DNA of 64,000 nucleotides from Gordonia lacunae (GTDB lineage Bacteria; Actinomycetota; Actinomycetes; Mycobacteriales; Mycobacteriaceae). Made by a program: the position numbers and the translations under genes. Each line of letters starts with the position of its first letter. Position 1 is the stretch's first letter. This document shows, piece after piece, positions 26,709 through 37,396 of this stretch. The stretch is taken from NCBI RefSeq assembly GCF_002149015.1, contig NZ_NGFO01000001.1:62001-126000 (forward strand), in the 5' to 3' direction. The notes beneath the pieces were generated by a model, which saw nothing but the letters and a program-made list of their open reading frames with translations, ran no database searches and was not told where the DNA came from.

Positions 26709-29700
26709 ATGTCTGAACTGAATACCGACGAGGCCCGCACCATCGATTCCGCCGCGTCCGGCACCGACGGTGAGACCGCCGGTGACCTCACGGTCGACCA
26801 GCTTCGTGACTGGCTGCGCGAGTGGGTGTCACAGGCCACCGGGCTCCCCGTCGAACAGATCGCCGTCGACCGTCCCATGGAGGAGCTCGGTCTCTCGTCC
26901 CGTGACGCGGTGGCGCTCGCCGCCGACGTCGAGGACAAGACCGGGGTCATCCTCACCGCGACGGTGGTCTACAACCACCCCACGATCGCGACGCTCGCGC
27001 AGCGGATCATCGAGGGTGATCCGGATGAGGGTCTCGACGGCGACGCGGACACCTTCTGGCAGCGTGAGCGCACCGCCGACGACGACATCGCGATCGTCGG
27101 ACTCTCGACGCGGTTCCCGAAGTCGGGCACCACGCCCGAGTCCACCTGGGAGGCGCTGCTCGGCGGTGTCGACGGCATCTCCGAGTTGCCCGAGGACCGC
27201 TGGACCGAGTTCAAGGCCGATCCGCGCCTGGCCGAGGTCCTGGAGAGCGCCAACACCCACGGCGGTTACCTCGACGACGTCCGGACTTTTGACGCCGACT
27301 TCTTCCAGATGAGTCCGCGCGAGGCCGAGATGGTCGATCCGCAGCAGCGCCTGGCGCTCGAACTGACCTGGGAGGCGCTCGAACACGCGCACATCCCGCC
27401 CAGCGACCTGAAGGGCGCGCCGGTCGGTGTGTTCATCGGGACGTCGACCAACGACTACCAGCTGCTGGCGACCCTCGGACTCGGCGAAGGTGCCCAGGAC
27501 ACCGCGGCGTACGCGCTCACCGGCACGTCGACCGCGATCGTCGCCAACCGCGTCTCCTACTTCTACGACTTCCGCGGCCCGTCGGTGGCGCTGGACACCG
27601 CGTGCTCGTCGTCCCTGGTCGCGGTCCATCAGGCCGTCCGCAGCCTGCGTACCGGCGAATCGGAGGTCGCCCTCGCGGGCGGCGTCAACATGATCATCAA
27701 CCCGGCCGCCAGCCTCGGTTTCGACAGCATCGGAGCGCAGGCGAAAGACGGTCACATCAAGGCCTTCTCGGCCGACGCCGACGGGATGATCCGCGCCGAG
27801 GGCGGCGGTCTGCTCGTTCTCAAGCGGATGTCCGACGCCCGGCGCGACGGCGACCGGGTCCTGGCGGTCATCGCCGGCTCCGCGGTCAACTCCGACGGCC
27901 GGTCGAACGGTCTGCCCGCCCCCAACCCGGAGGCGCAGGTCGACGTGCTCCGCAGTGCGTACACCGACGCCGCGATCGACCCGCGCTCGGTGGACTACGT
28001 CGAGGCGCACGGCACCGGCACCATCCTCGGTGACCCCATCGAGGCCGATGCGCTGGGCCGCGTCGTCGGCAAGGGCCGGGCCCCCGAGCAGCCGATGCTG
28101 CTGGGATCGGTCAAGACGAACTACGGCCACATGGAGTCGGCCGCCGGTGCCGGCGCCCTCGCCAAGGTCGTCCTGGCGATGCAGCACGGCGTCATCCCGG
28201 CCTCGCGGAACTACAGCGGACCCAACCCGTACATCCAGTTCGACGCGAACAACCTGCGGGTCATCCCGGAGAACACCGAATGGCCGCGCTACTCCGGCCA
28301 CGCCGTCGCCGGTGTCTCCGGGTTCGGCTTCGGCGGGACCAACGCGCACGTCGTCGTGCGCGAGGTGCTGCCCGGGGATCTGGCTCCCGGGTCCGCCCCG
28401 GCGGAATCGGCCGCGGCCGCCGAACTCCCGGCGTCGTCGGCGCTCCCCGGTGAACCCGACCGTTCCTCGCTGGTCGAGCCTGTCGAAACCGACGAGGACG
28501 AGTTCCTGACCGAGGCCGAGCGGGCCGTGCTCGCCGCCCAGGCCAGGAACTCCGACCCGGTGGTCGAGGAGACCGCCCCCGACCCCGCTGCCGGCTTCGC
28601 GCCGTGTGCCGTCGAGGGTTCGGTTGTGCCGCTGGTCATCTCGGGATTCCTGCCGTCGCGTCGACGCAAGGCCGCCGCAGACCTGCTCGAGTGGCTCGAG
28701 TCCGACGCCGGCCGGTCGACACCGCTCGCCGACATCGGACGCGCACTGGCTCACCGCAACCACGGGCGCTCGCGCGCGGTCGTGATGGCGCGCACCCACG
28801 ACGACGCGCTCACCGGCGTTCGCGCGATCGCCGACGGGAAGAGCAACCCAATCGTCTACTCGTCGGATTCGCCCGACGCGGCATCGGCAGTCTGGCTGCT
28901 GTCGGGCTTCGGTTCGCAGCACCGCAAGATGGCCAAGCAGCTCTACACCGAGAACCCGATCTTCGCGAAGTACGTCGACCGTGTCGACGAGCACGTGCAG
29001 AACGAACTGGGCTACTCGATCGCGGAGATGTTCGTCGACGACGAGCAGACCTACGGGATCGAGACGAGCCAGGTCGGCATCTACACCATCCAGGTCGCAC
29101 TGGCCGACACGCTCCGTCACCACGGTGCGGAACCCGGTGTGCTGGTACCGCATTCGATGGGTGAGGCCTCCGCGGCCTACATCAGCGGCGGACTCTCGCT
29201 GGCCGACGCGACGCGCGTCATCTGCCAGCGCTCGCGCCTCATGGGTGAGGGCGAGTCGATGCTGCAGGGCGACGACATCCGACTGATGGCCCTGGTCGAG
29301 TACAGCGCGGAGGACATCAGCGACGTTCTCGCCGACTACCCCGACCTCGAGATCTGCGTCTACGCCGCGCCGACCCACACCGTCATCGGCGGACCGGAGT
29401 CGCAGGTCGACGCCATCGTCGAGCGGGCCGAGAAAGAAGGCAAGCTCGGCCGGAAGCTGGCGACCAAGGGCGCCAGCCACACCTCGCAGATGGACCCGCT
29501 GCTGGGCGAACTCGCCTACGAACTCACCGGAATCGAGCCGCTGCGCCCCACCACCGGCTTCTACAGTTCGGTCGACCGCGAGGTCTTCTACCGTGCCGGT
29601 CACGAGCCCGTCCACACCATCGACTACTTCACCAAGGGATTGCGCCACAGCGTGTGGTTCAGCCAGGCGATCGCGAAGTCGGTGGAGAACGGGCACCGCA

Positions 29701-32033
29701 CCTTCCTGGAGCTCTCGCCGAATCCGGCAGTGCTGATCTCCGTTGCGGCGGTCACCTTCTCGGCCGGGTTGCACGATGCGGAGCTCATCGAGACACTGCG
29801 GCGCAAGGAGGACGAGAGCTTCGGTCTCGTCAACGCGCTGCTGAAGCTCTACGTCCACGGTCACCCGGTCGACGTCGGATCGTTGTTCGGGACCGGCGAG
29901 CATGCCGCGATCCCGCGTACCCGCTTCGAGCGCAAGGAGTTCTGGCTCACCGCCAACATCTCCTCGGGCGGCTCGGCCGGCAAGATCCCCGGTTCGCACG
30001 TGGCGCTGCCCGACGGCCGGCACGCGTGGGAGGTGAATGCCGCGGCGGTCACCGACCCGCGCGCGCTCGTCCACGCGGCGGCCGGACAGGTGCTCGCCAA
30101 TGCGACCGTCGGCGCGGCCGTGACCCATGGCGAGGTCCCGACGACGGGCACCGTCACCACGACGCTCAGCCCGCACCCCGGTGGCGGCTCGGTCACCGTG
30201 CACGCCCGCCCGGACACCACCAAGGCGGACAAGAACTTCCGGCTGCTGTTCGAGGCGGTCGTCACGGGCGATCCCGACGCATCGGCCGAGAGCGCGCCGG
30301 CCGACGCGGTGCAGACCGGTGCCGGCGCCGCGGTTTTCGCCGACGACAAGGTGGTCGTCGAAGACGAGGTCGTCGACGACATCGGCAACAAGTGGAGTCC
30401 GGAATCCGGTGAGTCCGTGGGTGATCGTCTCGCGATCATCGTCGGTGAGTCCATGGGGTACGACCCGGAGGACCTGCCGCGCGAGATCCCGCTCATCGAA
30501 CTCGGTCTCGACTCGCTGATGGCGGTGCGCATCAAGAACCGCGTCGAGTACGAGTTCGACATCCCGCAGCTCCAGCTGCAGGCGATGCGCCAGGCGAATC
30601 TGGCCGATGTGCAGAAGTTCGTCGAATTCGCGGTCACGCACCGCGATCAGCTCGACGACCTCGCGCAGGCGGGTGACGGGGGCGAACTCGACACCGCGGC
30701 CCTCAACGCCTACATCGACGAGCAGAACGCCAAGGACGAGCCTGTCGAGGAGTCGCCGGAGCGCAAGCTCGAGGTCGCCGAGGACGCGGCCGACGTCGAG
30801 GCGGCGGTGGCCGACTCGCCGGCGCCGACGCCGCCGGCACCGGAGGCCCCGGCGAAGCCGACACCGAATCAGGCAGCACCGCAGGCGACCACGGACATCA
30901 CGTCGCAACGGGCCGTCGCCGAGGCCGCCGGTTCGGACGTGCCGCCGCGAGATGCCGCCGAGCGCTTGACCTTCGGCACGTACGCGGTGGTCACCAAGGC
31001 TTCGGCCGGTGGCATCTTCAACAAGCTGCCGGTCCTGTCGGAGGACGTCGCCCAGCAGCTCACCGACCGGCTGAACGAGCGCACCGGAGGCGACATCGAC
31101 GTCGAGGACATCCTCGACTCGGAGACGATCGAGGAGATGTCGAACTACGTTCGGGAGCACCTCGACGCGGGCGCGTCGACCGACGGTTTCCTGCGTTACC
31201 TGCGTCTGGTCCCGGACGGCAAGAAGGTCTACGATCCGTCCGCCGGCGATCCGACCCCGATCCTGCTGTTCCACCCTGCGGGCGGCAACACATCGGCATA
31301 TGAGGCACTCCTCAAGCGTCTGCCCGCGGACCGGCCGGTCATCGGGTTCGATCGTGGGATCGAGGGGACGATCGAAGAGCGTGTGCGCGAATACCTTCCG
31401 CGCCTGCGCGAGCTGCAGCCGCACGGGCCGTACGTGCTGGTCGGCTGGTCGTTCGGTGGAGCCCTGGCCTATGGCGTCGCGCAACTCCTGCGCGAGGCAG
31501 GTGAAGAGGTCGCCTTCGTCGGTCTGATCGACGTGGTGCGTCCCCGCGAGGACATGACCGAGACCCCGGACAGCAAGCGGGCACGGCTCGAGCGCTGGAA
31601 GGAGTTCGCGATCCGCAACTACGATCTCGACCCCGACGTGCCGATCCCGATGGATCGCCTCGTCGAGGCCGACGACGAGGGGCAGTTCGCGATCATCATG
31701 GAGATGATGTCGATGTCGGGTACCAAGATCCCCGGCGGCATCATCGAGCACCAGCGGACCTCGTTCATCGAGAACCGGGTGCTGAGCAGCATCGCCCCCG
31801 AGCCCTACGACGGCAAGGTCGTCCTCTACCGGGCCGACAAGATGCACGCCGGGGCCATCGAACTCGAGCCGCAGTGGGCCGAGATCGACGAGGACGGCCG
31901 CTGGGGCGAGGTCGTCGACGACCTGGAGATCATCCACGTCGGCGGTGACCACCTGTCGATCGTCGACGAGCCGTACATCGCCAGGATCGGGGCCGATCTG
32001 GGCGCGCGGCTCGGACGGATCGACGAGAAGTAG
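26709..32033 (+). CDS. pks13: Mycolic acid condensase Pks13
   Basis: A 1774-residue type I polyketide synthase that condenses the meromycolic chain with carboxyacyl-CoA and releases the product onto trehalose. Domains in order: carrier 1 (phosphopantetheine Ser64 in GLSSRDAV), ketosynthase (active Cys299 in DTACSSS, histidines in EAHGTGT and [11 protein letters not shown]), acyltransferase (Ser816 in VPHSMGEA), carrier 2 (Ser1269 in LGLDSLMAV), an Ala/Pro-rich linker, and thioesterase (Ser1581 in GWSFGG, His in GGDHLSIV). Slightly longer than Rv3800c (1733), mostly in linkers. Starts 116 bases after fadD32 and is followed after about 50 bases by accD4. Confidence 0.98.
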   Translation: MSELNTDEARTIDSAASGTDGETAGDLTVDQLRDWLREWVSQATGLPVEQIAVDRPMEELGLSSRDAVALAADVEDKTGVILTATVVYNHPTIATLAQRIIEGDPDEGLDGDADTFWQRERTADDDIAIVGLSTRFPKSGTTPESTWEALLGGVDGISELPEDRWTEFKADPRLAEVLESANTHGGYLDDVRTFDADFFQMSPREAEMVDPQQRLALELTWEALEHAHIPPSDLKGAPVGVFIGTSTNDYQLLATLGLGEGAQDTAAYALTGTSTAIVANRVSYFYDFRGPSVALDTACSSSLVAVHQAVRSLRTGESEVALAGGVNMIINPAASLGFDSIGAQAKDGHIKAFSADADGMIRAEGGGLLVLKRMSDARRDGDRVLAVIAGSAVNSDGRSNGLPAPNPEAQVDVLRSAYTDAAIDPRSVDYVEAHGTGTILGDPIEADALGRVVGKGRAPEQPMLLGSVKTNYGHMESAAGAGALAKVVLAMQHGVIPASRNYSGPNPYIQFDANNLRVIPENTEWPRYSGHAVAGVSGFGFGGTNAHVVVREVLPGDLAPGSAPAESAAAAELPASSALPGEPDRSSLVEPVETDEDEFLTEAERAVLAAQARNSDPVVEETAPDPAAGFAPCAVEGSVVPLVISGFLPSRRRKAAADLLEWLESDAGRSTPLADIGRALAHRNHGRSRAVVMARTHDDALTGVRAIADGKSNPIVYSSDSPDAASAVWLLSGFGSQHRKMAKQLYTENPIFAKYVDRVDEHVQNELGYSIAEMFVDDEQTYGIETSQVGIYTIQVALADTLRHHGAEPGVLVPHSMGEASAAYISGGLSLADATRVICQRSRLMGEGESMLQGDDIRLMALVEYSAEDISDVLADYPDLEICVYAAPTHTVIGGPESQVDAIVERAEKEGKLGRKLATKGASHTSQMDPLLGELAYELTGIEPLRPTTGFYSSVDREVFYRAGHEPVHTIDYFTKGLRHSVWFSQAIAKSVENGHRTFLELSPNPAVLISVAAVTFSAGLHDAELIETLRRKEDESFGLVNALLKLYVHGHPVDVGSLFGTGEHAAIPRTRFERKEFWLTANISSGGSAGKIPGSHVALPDGRHAWEVNAAAVTDPRALVHAAAGQVLANATVGAAVTHGEVPTTGTVTTTLSPHPGGGSVTVHARPDTTKADKNFRLLFEAVVTGDPDASAESAPADAVQTGAGAAVFADDKVVVEDEVVDDIGNKWSPESGESVGDRLAIIVGESMGYDPEDLPREIPLIELGLDSLMAVRIKNRVEYEFDIPQLQLQAMRQANLADVQKFVEFAVTHRDQLDDLAQAGDGGELDTAALNAYIDEQNAKDEPVEESPERKLEVAEDAADVEAAVADSPAPTPPAPEAPAKPTPNQAAPQATTDITSQRAVAEAAGSDVPPRDAAERLTFGTYAVVTKASAGGIFNKLPVLSEDVAQQLTDRLNERTGGDIDVEDILDSETIEEMSNYVREHLDAGASTDGFLRYLRLVPDGKKVYDPSAGDPTPILLFHPAGGNTSAYEALLKRLPADRPVIGFDRGIEGTIEERVREYLPRLRELQPHGPYVLVGWSFGGALAYGVAQLLREAGEEVAFVGLIDVVRPREDMTETPDSKRARLERWKEFAIRNYDLDPDVPIPMDRLVEADDEGQFAIIMEMMSMSGTKIPGGIIEHQRTSFIENRVLSSIAPEPYDGKVVLYRADKMHAGAIELEPQWAEIDEDGRWGEVVDDLEIIHVGGDHLSIVDEPYIARIGADLGARLGRIDEK

Positions 32034-32083
32034 CGTCACTTGTTGCTCATCGGAAACAGCGGTTGCGTAGAAAGTGGGACACC

Positions 32084-33634
32084 GTGACTGACACCACCGC
32101 AGGCAAGCTCGCCGACCTCCGCCAGAAGCTGGAGGCCGCCCGGGAACCGGGAGGTGAGAAGGCGCTGGCCAAACGCGCAGCGAAGGGGATCTGCTCTCCC
32201 CGTGAGCGTCTGAACATGCTCTTCGATCCCGGCACCTTCGTCGAGATCGGTGCGCTGGCGAAGATGCCGGGTGCGGCCGAGAGTGGCTACGGCGACGGTG
32301 TGGTCACCGGGCACGGCCTGGTGCACGGGCGCCCGGTCGCCGCCTTCTCGCACGACCAGTCGGTCTTCGGCGGAACCGTCGGTGAGATGTTCGGCCGCAA
32401 GGTCGCCTCGCTGATGGAGTGGGCGGGCAAGATCGGTTGCCCGATGGTCGGTATCAACGACTCCGCCGGGGCGCGTATCCAGGACGCGGTCACCTCGCTC
32501 GCGTGGTACGCCGAGATGGGCCGTCGCAACGACCTGCTCTCCGGTCTCGCGCCGCAGATCTCGGTGATCCTCGGCAAGTGCGCCGGCGGCGCGGTGTACA
32601 CCCCGGCGAACACCGACATCCTGGTGGCCGTCGAGGACAAGTCGTACATGTTCGTCACCGGCCCCGACGTGCTGAAACAGGTGAACGGCGAGGAGATCTC
32701 GGCCGAAGACCTCGGCAGCGCCCACAACCAGGCGCGCTGGGGCAACATCCATCACGTCGCCGTCGACGAGAAGTCCGCGTTCGACTGGGTTCGCGAGTAC
32801 CTGCAGTACATGCCGTCGAGCGCCTACGAGCGGCCGCCGGTGGTCAACCCGGGTCTCGAACCGGAGATCACCGAATCGGACCTGTCGCTCAACGACTTCA
32901 TGCCCGACAACGACAACGCCGGGTACGACATGCACGACATCATCATCAAGCTGTTCGACGACGGCGCTTTCCACGAGGTCGGAGAGTTGTTCGCGCCCAA
33001 CATCATCACCGGGTACGCCCGGGTGGACGGGCGTTCGGTGGGTGTGGTCGCCAACCAGCCGAGCGTGATGTCGGGAGTGCTGGACACCGATTCGTCGGAG
33101 AAGGCGACGCGATTCGTGCGCATCTGCAACGCCTTCAACATCCCGCTCGTGTTCCTGGTGGACACACCGGGCATCCTCCCCGGCCTCGCGGAGGAGCAGA
33201 AGGGCACCATCCGACGTTCCGGACGCTTCCTCTACGCCTATGTCGAGGCCGACGTCCCGAAGGTGACCGTGGTGCTGCGCAAGGCATATGGCGGCGCCTA
33301 CGCGGTGATGGGCAGCAAGCATCTCGGTGCCGACATCAACTTCGCCTGGCCCACGGCGAAGATCGCGGTCATGGGCGCCGAATCGGCGGCCGCGGTGCTG
33401 ACCCGGCGTCAGACCGAAGGACTCTCGGCCGCCGAGGCCGACAAGATCCGCCGGGAGTTCATCGACTTCTACAACACGATGATGGCCACCCCGTACCTCG
33501 CCGCCGAGCGCGGGTACGTCGATGCCGTCATCGAGCCGGCCGAGACCCGGCTGCAGCTCCGGAAGGCGTTGGCGCAGTTGCGCGACAAGGAGGTCCTCAA
33601 GACCCCGCGCAAGCACTTCCTGATGCCGATCTAG
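32084..33634 (+). CDS. accD4: Acyl-CoA carboxylase beta subunit AccD4
   Basis: A 516-residue carboxyltransferase subunit that, with AccA3/AccD5/AccE-type partners, carboxylates long-chain acyl-CoA to give the Pks13 extender. The two crotonase-like halves are visible: N-terminal half with [19 protein letters not shown] and [15 protein letters not shown], and [11 protein letters not shown] oxyanion glycines; C-terminal half with [41 protein letters not shown] 32084 (protein start [14 protein letters not shown]) is preferred over the TTG 21 bases upstream because it matches the mycobacterial N-terminus. Last gene of the fadD32-pks13-accD4 operon, closed by a hairpin terminator. Confidence 0.95.
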   Translation: MTDTTAGKLADLRQKLEAAREPGGEKALAKRAAKGICSPRERLNMLFDPGTFVEIGALAKMPGAAESGYGDGVVTGHGLVHGRPVAAFSHDQSVFGGTVGEMFGRKVASLMEWAGKIGCPMVGINDSAGARIQDAVTSLAWYAEMGRRNDLLSGLAPQISVILGKCAGGAVYTPANTDILVAVEDKSYMFVTGPDVLKQVNGEEISAEDLGSAHNQARWGNIHHVAVDEKSAFDWVREYLQYMPSSAYERPPVVNPGLEPEITESDLSLNDFMPDNDNAGYDMHDIIIKLFDDGAFHEVGELFAPNIITGYARVDGRSVGVVANQPSVMSGVLDTDSSEKATRFVRICNAFNIPLVFLVDTPGILPGLAEEQKGTIRRSGRFLYAYVEADVPKVTVVLRKAYGGAYAVMGSKHLGADINFAWPTAKIAVMGAESAAAVLTRRQTEGLSAAEADKIRREFIDFYNTMMATPYLAAERGYVDAVIEPAETRLQLRKALAQLRDKEVLKTPRKHFLMPI

Positions 33635-33650
33635 CGTTACGGCGCCCCGC

Positions 33651-33682
33651 AGAACCCCCGTTCCTCAGGGATCGGGGGTTCT
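33651..33682 (+). terminator. Hairpin terminator after accD4
   Basis: AGAACCCCCG (33651-33660) is complementary to CGGGGGTTCT (33673-33682), leaving a 12-base loop that contains CCTCAGGG. It starts 17 bases after the accD4 stop. Confidence 0.75.
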
Positions 33683-33711
33683 CTCGTGGTCCACGCCGGC
33701 CCCCGCTCCCC

Positions 33712-33828
33712 GAGGTGCGAGGAGTGCCAGCGGCGGCCCCTTTGCTCCCTGTGGTGCGGGGAGTGCCAGCGGCGGCCCCTTTGCTCCCTGTGGTGCGGGG
33801 AGTGCCAGCGGCGGCCCCCTTTGCTCCC
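33712..33828. repeat. 39-bp tandem repeat, about three copies
   Basis: A 39-base unit running GTGCGGGGAGTGCCAGCGG then CGGCCCCTTTGCTCCCTGTG recurs about three times with few changes. Because 39 is a multiple of three it gives repetitive open frames, but codon use and repetition show it is not a gene. A diverged form with the same period occurs near 49835-49930. Confidence 0.8.
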
Positions 33829-33940
33829 TGAGGAGCGCCCGGAGCTTGCGGAGGGCGCGTCACGAAGGGTCCGGGCAACCGGGTCAGCAGACCCTTCGTG
33901 ACCCTTCGTGACGCTCGCACGCTCGCTCCTCAGGGAGCGG
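33823..33940. repeat. Imperfect palindromic dispersed repeat, copy 1
   Basis: Begins GCTCCCTGAGGAGCG and ends CGCTCCTCAGGGAGC, with inner arms GCGTCACGAAGGGTC and GACCCTTCGTGAC, one of them partly duplicated. Same family as the elements near 58571 and 58811. It lies between the convergent accD4 and embB-like genes. Confidence 0.75.
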
Positions 33941-33952
33941 GACGCACAACCC

Positions 33953-36900
33953 CTAGTTCTTCACCGCTCGCATGGGTCCGGGTGTCCAGAGTCCGTTGTG
34001 GGTGTCGGTGGTGATGGTCAGCTCCGCGTCGGTCTGCGGGAGGATCGGGGTCAGGCTCTGGAGCATGCCCCAGTCCTTGGCCCAGTCGTTGCGCAGATAG
34101 GACGGGTACACGCGTGGGCGCAACTCGTTCTCGATGATGCCCAGCGGGCCGCCGGAGTCGCCGGCCATCCAGCGCTGTGAGTTGACGCGCTCGCCTTCGC
34201 GGTCCGGCGAGATCCGCCACTCCGGCGTCTCCAGCACCCCGTTCTTCACCCGAGCCGGGCGCTGGCACGGGAAGGCGAGTCCGGCCTCCCAGTCGATGAG
34301 CACCGGATCTTCGCTGCCCACGAGCGAATTGAGCGTCACCATCGAGGACACGCGCGGCGGGGTCACGGCCAGCCACTGATCGCGGAGTGTCGACGTGTCC
34401 TCGGCGAGGACGCGGACCACCGTCGCGCCCGGGGGCGCCTGATCCATCGGGAAGCGGAGGTTGCGCCATTCGGGTGCTCCGCCGATGTCGAGCGGGACCA
34501 TCTGTCCGGCCGGTGCCACCGTGCCGTCGGGTGCGACGCGACCGAACTGCAGGCGCACCCGCTGTCCGGGCCGGGTGACGGCCAGGTCGTCGACGTACTC
34601 GACCTGTCCGGCCACCGACATCGTGACGAGTGGCTGCTCGCCGGAGGAGTTCGCCGGCAGCTGGTACCAGTCGGACGTGAGACGTCCGGTACCGCTGGGC
34701 GAGTTGTATGTTCCGAGCACCGGGGTCTCGCTCGGCGACAGGCCGAACGGCAGCTTCACCGTCGACCCGTTGACACCGGCCTGCGCGGTTCGTCCGCCGC
34801 TGGTGTCGCTGGACCCGGTGGTGGTGTCGGTTGCGCCGCTGCCGTCGTCGGTCGGATCGGACTGGGTGCGATCGACCTCGGCGGTCGAGGTGCCCGACGA
34901 GGACTCCCCGCCTTCTTCCTCGGTCTCCTCGGACAGGTCCGAGGCCACCCCGTTGGGGTCGAAACCCTCCATCCCGGTGCCGGCGAGAGCCGCGCCCGGT
35001 GACCGGTCGCGCTGCCCGGCCACTCGGGCGGGCGCCAGTAGGCCCGCGTTCGGATCGTCTTCCACCAGAACGGCATCGGCCAGTGCGCAGGGCTGACCCT
35101 GGAGGGCGTTGACGTTCGAGCTCAACCACGACCACGAGTTGCGTTGTGTCCAGTCCGCTTTGGCGAACGACACGAGCGTGAACAACAGCATGATGGTCGA
35201 CACGACGATGATCGACGGGCTCCGCAGTCGGGCGAACACCGATCGCGACCGTCCGGCCCGGGCGGCGTCGTCGACGTAATCGTCCCTGAAGTGCTGCCAC
35301 AGACCGAGCGCGGTGAGCGCGATCGCGACCGCCAGGATGCCCGTCCACAGCGGGATGCCGCGCACATCGGGAACCGCGTCCCGCCAGGGGATCCCGTAAC
35401 TGCCGACGTACCACCACTGGTTGCGTCCGGAGAACGCGAGCGCCAGGACGTACGCGCAGGCGGCGGCGAACAGCGTCCGGTTACGCCGGCGCCGCATGAT
35501 GGTGCGGTCGGCACAGGCGGTCGCGACCGCGGCGAGGGCGCCACCGATCGCGGCGTACACCCCGAGCTGGTGGGTCCACTTGGTCGGCAGGAACGCCATC
35601 AGCACGGCCGACCCGGCGACCATCGCGACCAGACGCCATGTGGGAGCGGTCGCGATGCCGGGCAGGCGTCGCCGGTTGAGCAGCATCACCACGACCAGGA
35701 TGAAGCAGGTGAACACGATGAGGATGCCGAAGCGCCGGGCGATGCCGCCGTCGGCCGTCGGGTTCATCAGCATGTAGTAGCGCATCGGCTCTTCCCACCA
35801 CTTGTTGGTGGGACCGACCTGGCCGTTGACCGAGACGGCTTCCAGAATGGGCGCGAGCGACTGGTCGGCGAAGATCTCGAACATCACCGCGAGCCCGGCG
35901 GCGAGGATCGGCAACAGCAGCGGCCACAGCCCGTCACGCTTGCGGCGCACCGCGAAACGCTTGATGAGCGGGCGGATACCGGCGATGAGAGCGATCGAGG
36001 CGATCACGCCGGTGGGGTGGATCGTGAGAGTGAACGCGGCCGCGATGATGCCGATCGTCAGCGGGAAGAACCGGCCCGTTGCGATCGCGCGCTCGACGCA
36101 CACCCAGGTGAAGAGGGTGCCCAGCGCGATGAGCGGCTCCACGCGCAGACCGTTGTTGTACGGCATCCACACGGCCAGGAAGACCAGTGCCGCAGCCCAG
36201 ATCGCCGGCGTCGACTCTCGGACCGCACGTCCGAGACGGGGGATCGCGGCACGGCTGATCAGCCACCACGAGGCCATCGCGAACAGGAACGGCAGCAGAC
36301 GCAGCCACGGCGTCGCGGTGCTGATCTCCATCCACGCGGACAGATAGTGGTAGTGCCAGCCGAACGGGTCCTGCGGGACCCCGAAATAGCGGTAGTAGTT
36401 GTCGAGATAGCCGGCCTCGCCGGCGATCCGGCCGACGGTCACCTGATAACCGTCGTCGGCCGTGTTCCCGCCGACGAACAGCCAGATCAGCAGCACGAGT
36501 GTGACGACTCCGTCGACCGGGCGAACCCGCCACCAGCCCGCCGGGAACAGCTTGTGATGACCGCGCGCATCCCGGGCGTCGAGGACGGCCAGTGCGCCGA
36601 GGGACAGGATCGTCGAGGCGATGCCGAGAACCAGCAGCCAGAACTTGAGAGTCGTGGGGGTGGAGACGAATCGGGTGTCGATGGTGGACCGGAAGGACAG
36701 TCCGTCGGTGCTGACATCGGCCGGCAGGCTCGAGTACACGCCGATGATCTGCGGGCGGGCGTTGGGATCTCGGAGATCGAAGGACCGGATCGCGTCGGTC
36801 TCGTTGTCGTTCGGCAGGCCCTGGATGGAGCCCCGGGTCCCCTCGGTGTCGGCCTCGACGACGATGCGACAGTCCGGTGCGTTCTGCGCGGCCGCCCGGG

Positions 36901-37396
36901 GGGTGCTGAGCAGCACGACATTTCGTTGCACCACCTGGAGCGAGTCGGCGGTGGCGCGGACGAAGAGCCCGACCTTGCCCGCCTCCGCACCGCCTTCGGG
37001 CACCGTGGACAACAGCACGCCGCCGGACGCGGGCAGCGACGCCCCGAGTGCGCATGGCACCCCGACGTCCATCGAGACCGGGACGAACGACACGTTCGGG
37101 GCCGCGACGTTGGCCACCGAACCCTGCTGCGGCCAGGTCAGTTCGGCCTTCGTGTAGTCGACCGGCAGGAACGGGCTGAGGAGCGCGAGCAGGATGCCGA
37201 CGACACCCGCGGCCATCGCGACGATGCGTGCGGCGCCGGCGTGCCGTTCCGCGAAGCCCGTGCGGCCGGTCTTCTCGGAGGGCACGGTCGGGGACGGACT
37301 CGGGCCGGGGGAAGTGTCGGTGCTTGCCACGTCTGCCTGGTTCTCTCCGGGGTGAGGGTTCGCCGGGTCGGCGTGCGAGTCGCTGCGGTCAGTCAT
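33953..37396 (-). CDS. embB: EmbB-like arabinosyltransferase, second pair (paralogue)
   Basis: A 1147-residue GT-C arabinosyltransferase using decaprenyl-phosphoryl-arabinose. Order: acidic N-terminal tail, first membrane helix, periplasmic jelly-roll domain (about residues 80-245), the catalytic Asp314-Asp315 in NTADDGY, about 12 further helices, and a large periplasmic carbohydrate-binding C-terminal domain starting near residue 700 with an inserted Ser/Thr/Asp-rich segment (about 800-855). The block DNYYRYFGVPQDPFGWHYHYLSAW is EmbB-like. At the position corresponding to M. tuberculosis EmbB Met306 it has Trp355. Its ATG overlaps the stop of the upstream embA-like gene by 8 bases (ATGACTGA). 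Closest relative in the window is the embB gene at 43085-46384. Confidence 0.9.
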   Translation of the reverse strand: MTDRSDSHADPANPHPGENQADVASTDTSPGPSPSPTVPSEKTGRTGFAERHAGAARIVAMAAGVVGILLALLSPFLPVDYTKAELTWPQQGSVANVAAPNVSFVPVSMDVGVPCALGASLPASGGVLLSTVPEGGAEAGKVGLFVRATADSLQVVQRNVVLLSTPRAAAQNAPDCRIVVEADTEGTRGSIQGLPNDNETDAIRSFDLRDPNARPQIIGVYSSLPADVSTDGLSFRSTIDTRFVSTPTTLKFWLLVLGIASTILSLGALAVLDARDARGHHKLFPAGWWRVRPVDGVVTLVLLIWLFVGGNTADDGYQVTVGRIAGEAGYLDNYYRYFGVPQDPFGWHYHYLSAWMEISTATPWLRLLPFLFAMASWWLISRAAIPRLGRAVRESTPAIWAAALVFLAVWMPYNNGLRVEPLIALGTLFTWVCVERAIATGRFFPLTIGIIAAAFTLTIHPTGVIASIALIAGIRPLIKRFAVRRKRDGLWPLLLPILAAGLAVMFEIFADQSLAPILEAVSVNGQVGPTNKWWEEPMRYYMLMNPTADGGIARRFGILIVFTCFILVVVMLLNRRRLPGIATAPTWRLVAMVAGSAVLMAFLPTKWTHQLGVYAAIGGALAAVATACADRTIMRRRRNRTLFAAACAYVLALAFSGRNQWWYVGSYGIPWRDAVPDVRGIPLWTGILAVAIALTALGLWQHFRDDYVDDAARAGRSRSVFARLRSPSIIVVSTIMLLFTLVSFAKADWTQRNSWSWLSSNVNALQGQPCALADAVLVEDDPNAGLLAPARVAGQRDRSPGAALAGTGMEGFDPNGVASDLSEETEEEGGESSSGTSTAEVDRTQSDPTDDGSGATDTTTGSSDTSGGRTAQAGVNGSTVKLPFGLSPSETPVLGTYNSPSGTGRLTSDWYQLPANSSGEQPLVTMSVAGQVEYVDDLAVTRPGQRVRLQFGRVAPDGTVAPAGQMVPLDIGGAPEWRNLRFPMDQAPPGATVVRVLAEDTSTLRDQWLAVTPPRVSSMVTLNSLVGSEDPVLIDWEAGLAFPCQRPARVKNGVLETPEWRISPDREGERVNSQRWMAGDSGGPLGIIENELRPRVYPSYLRNDWAKDWGMLQSLTPILPQTDAELTITTDTHNGLWTPGPMRAVKN

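Noticed and set aside
26829-32039. A 1736-codon open frame antisense to pks13
   Set aside because: All five domains of Pks13 are intact on the plus strand and the antisense product has no domain features.
33712-33828. Possible CRISPR array
   Set aside because: The 39-bp units are contiguous, without unique spacers, and no cas genes are present.
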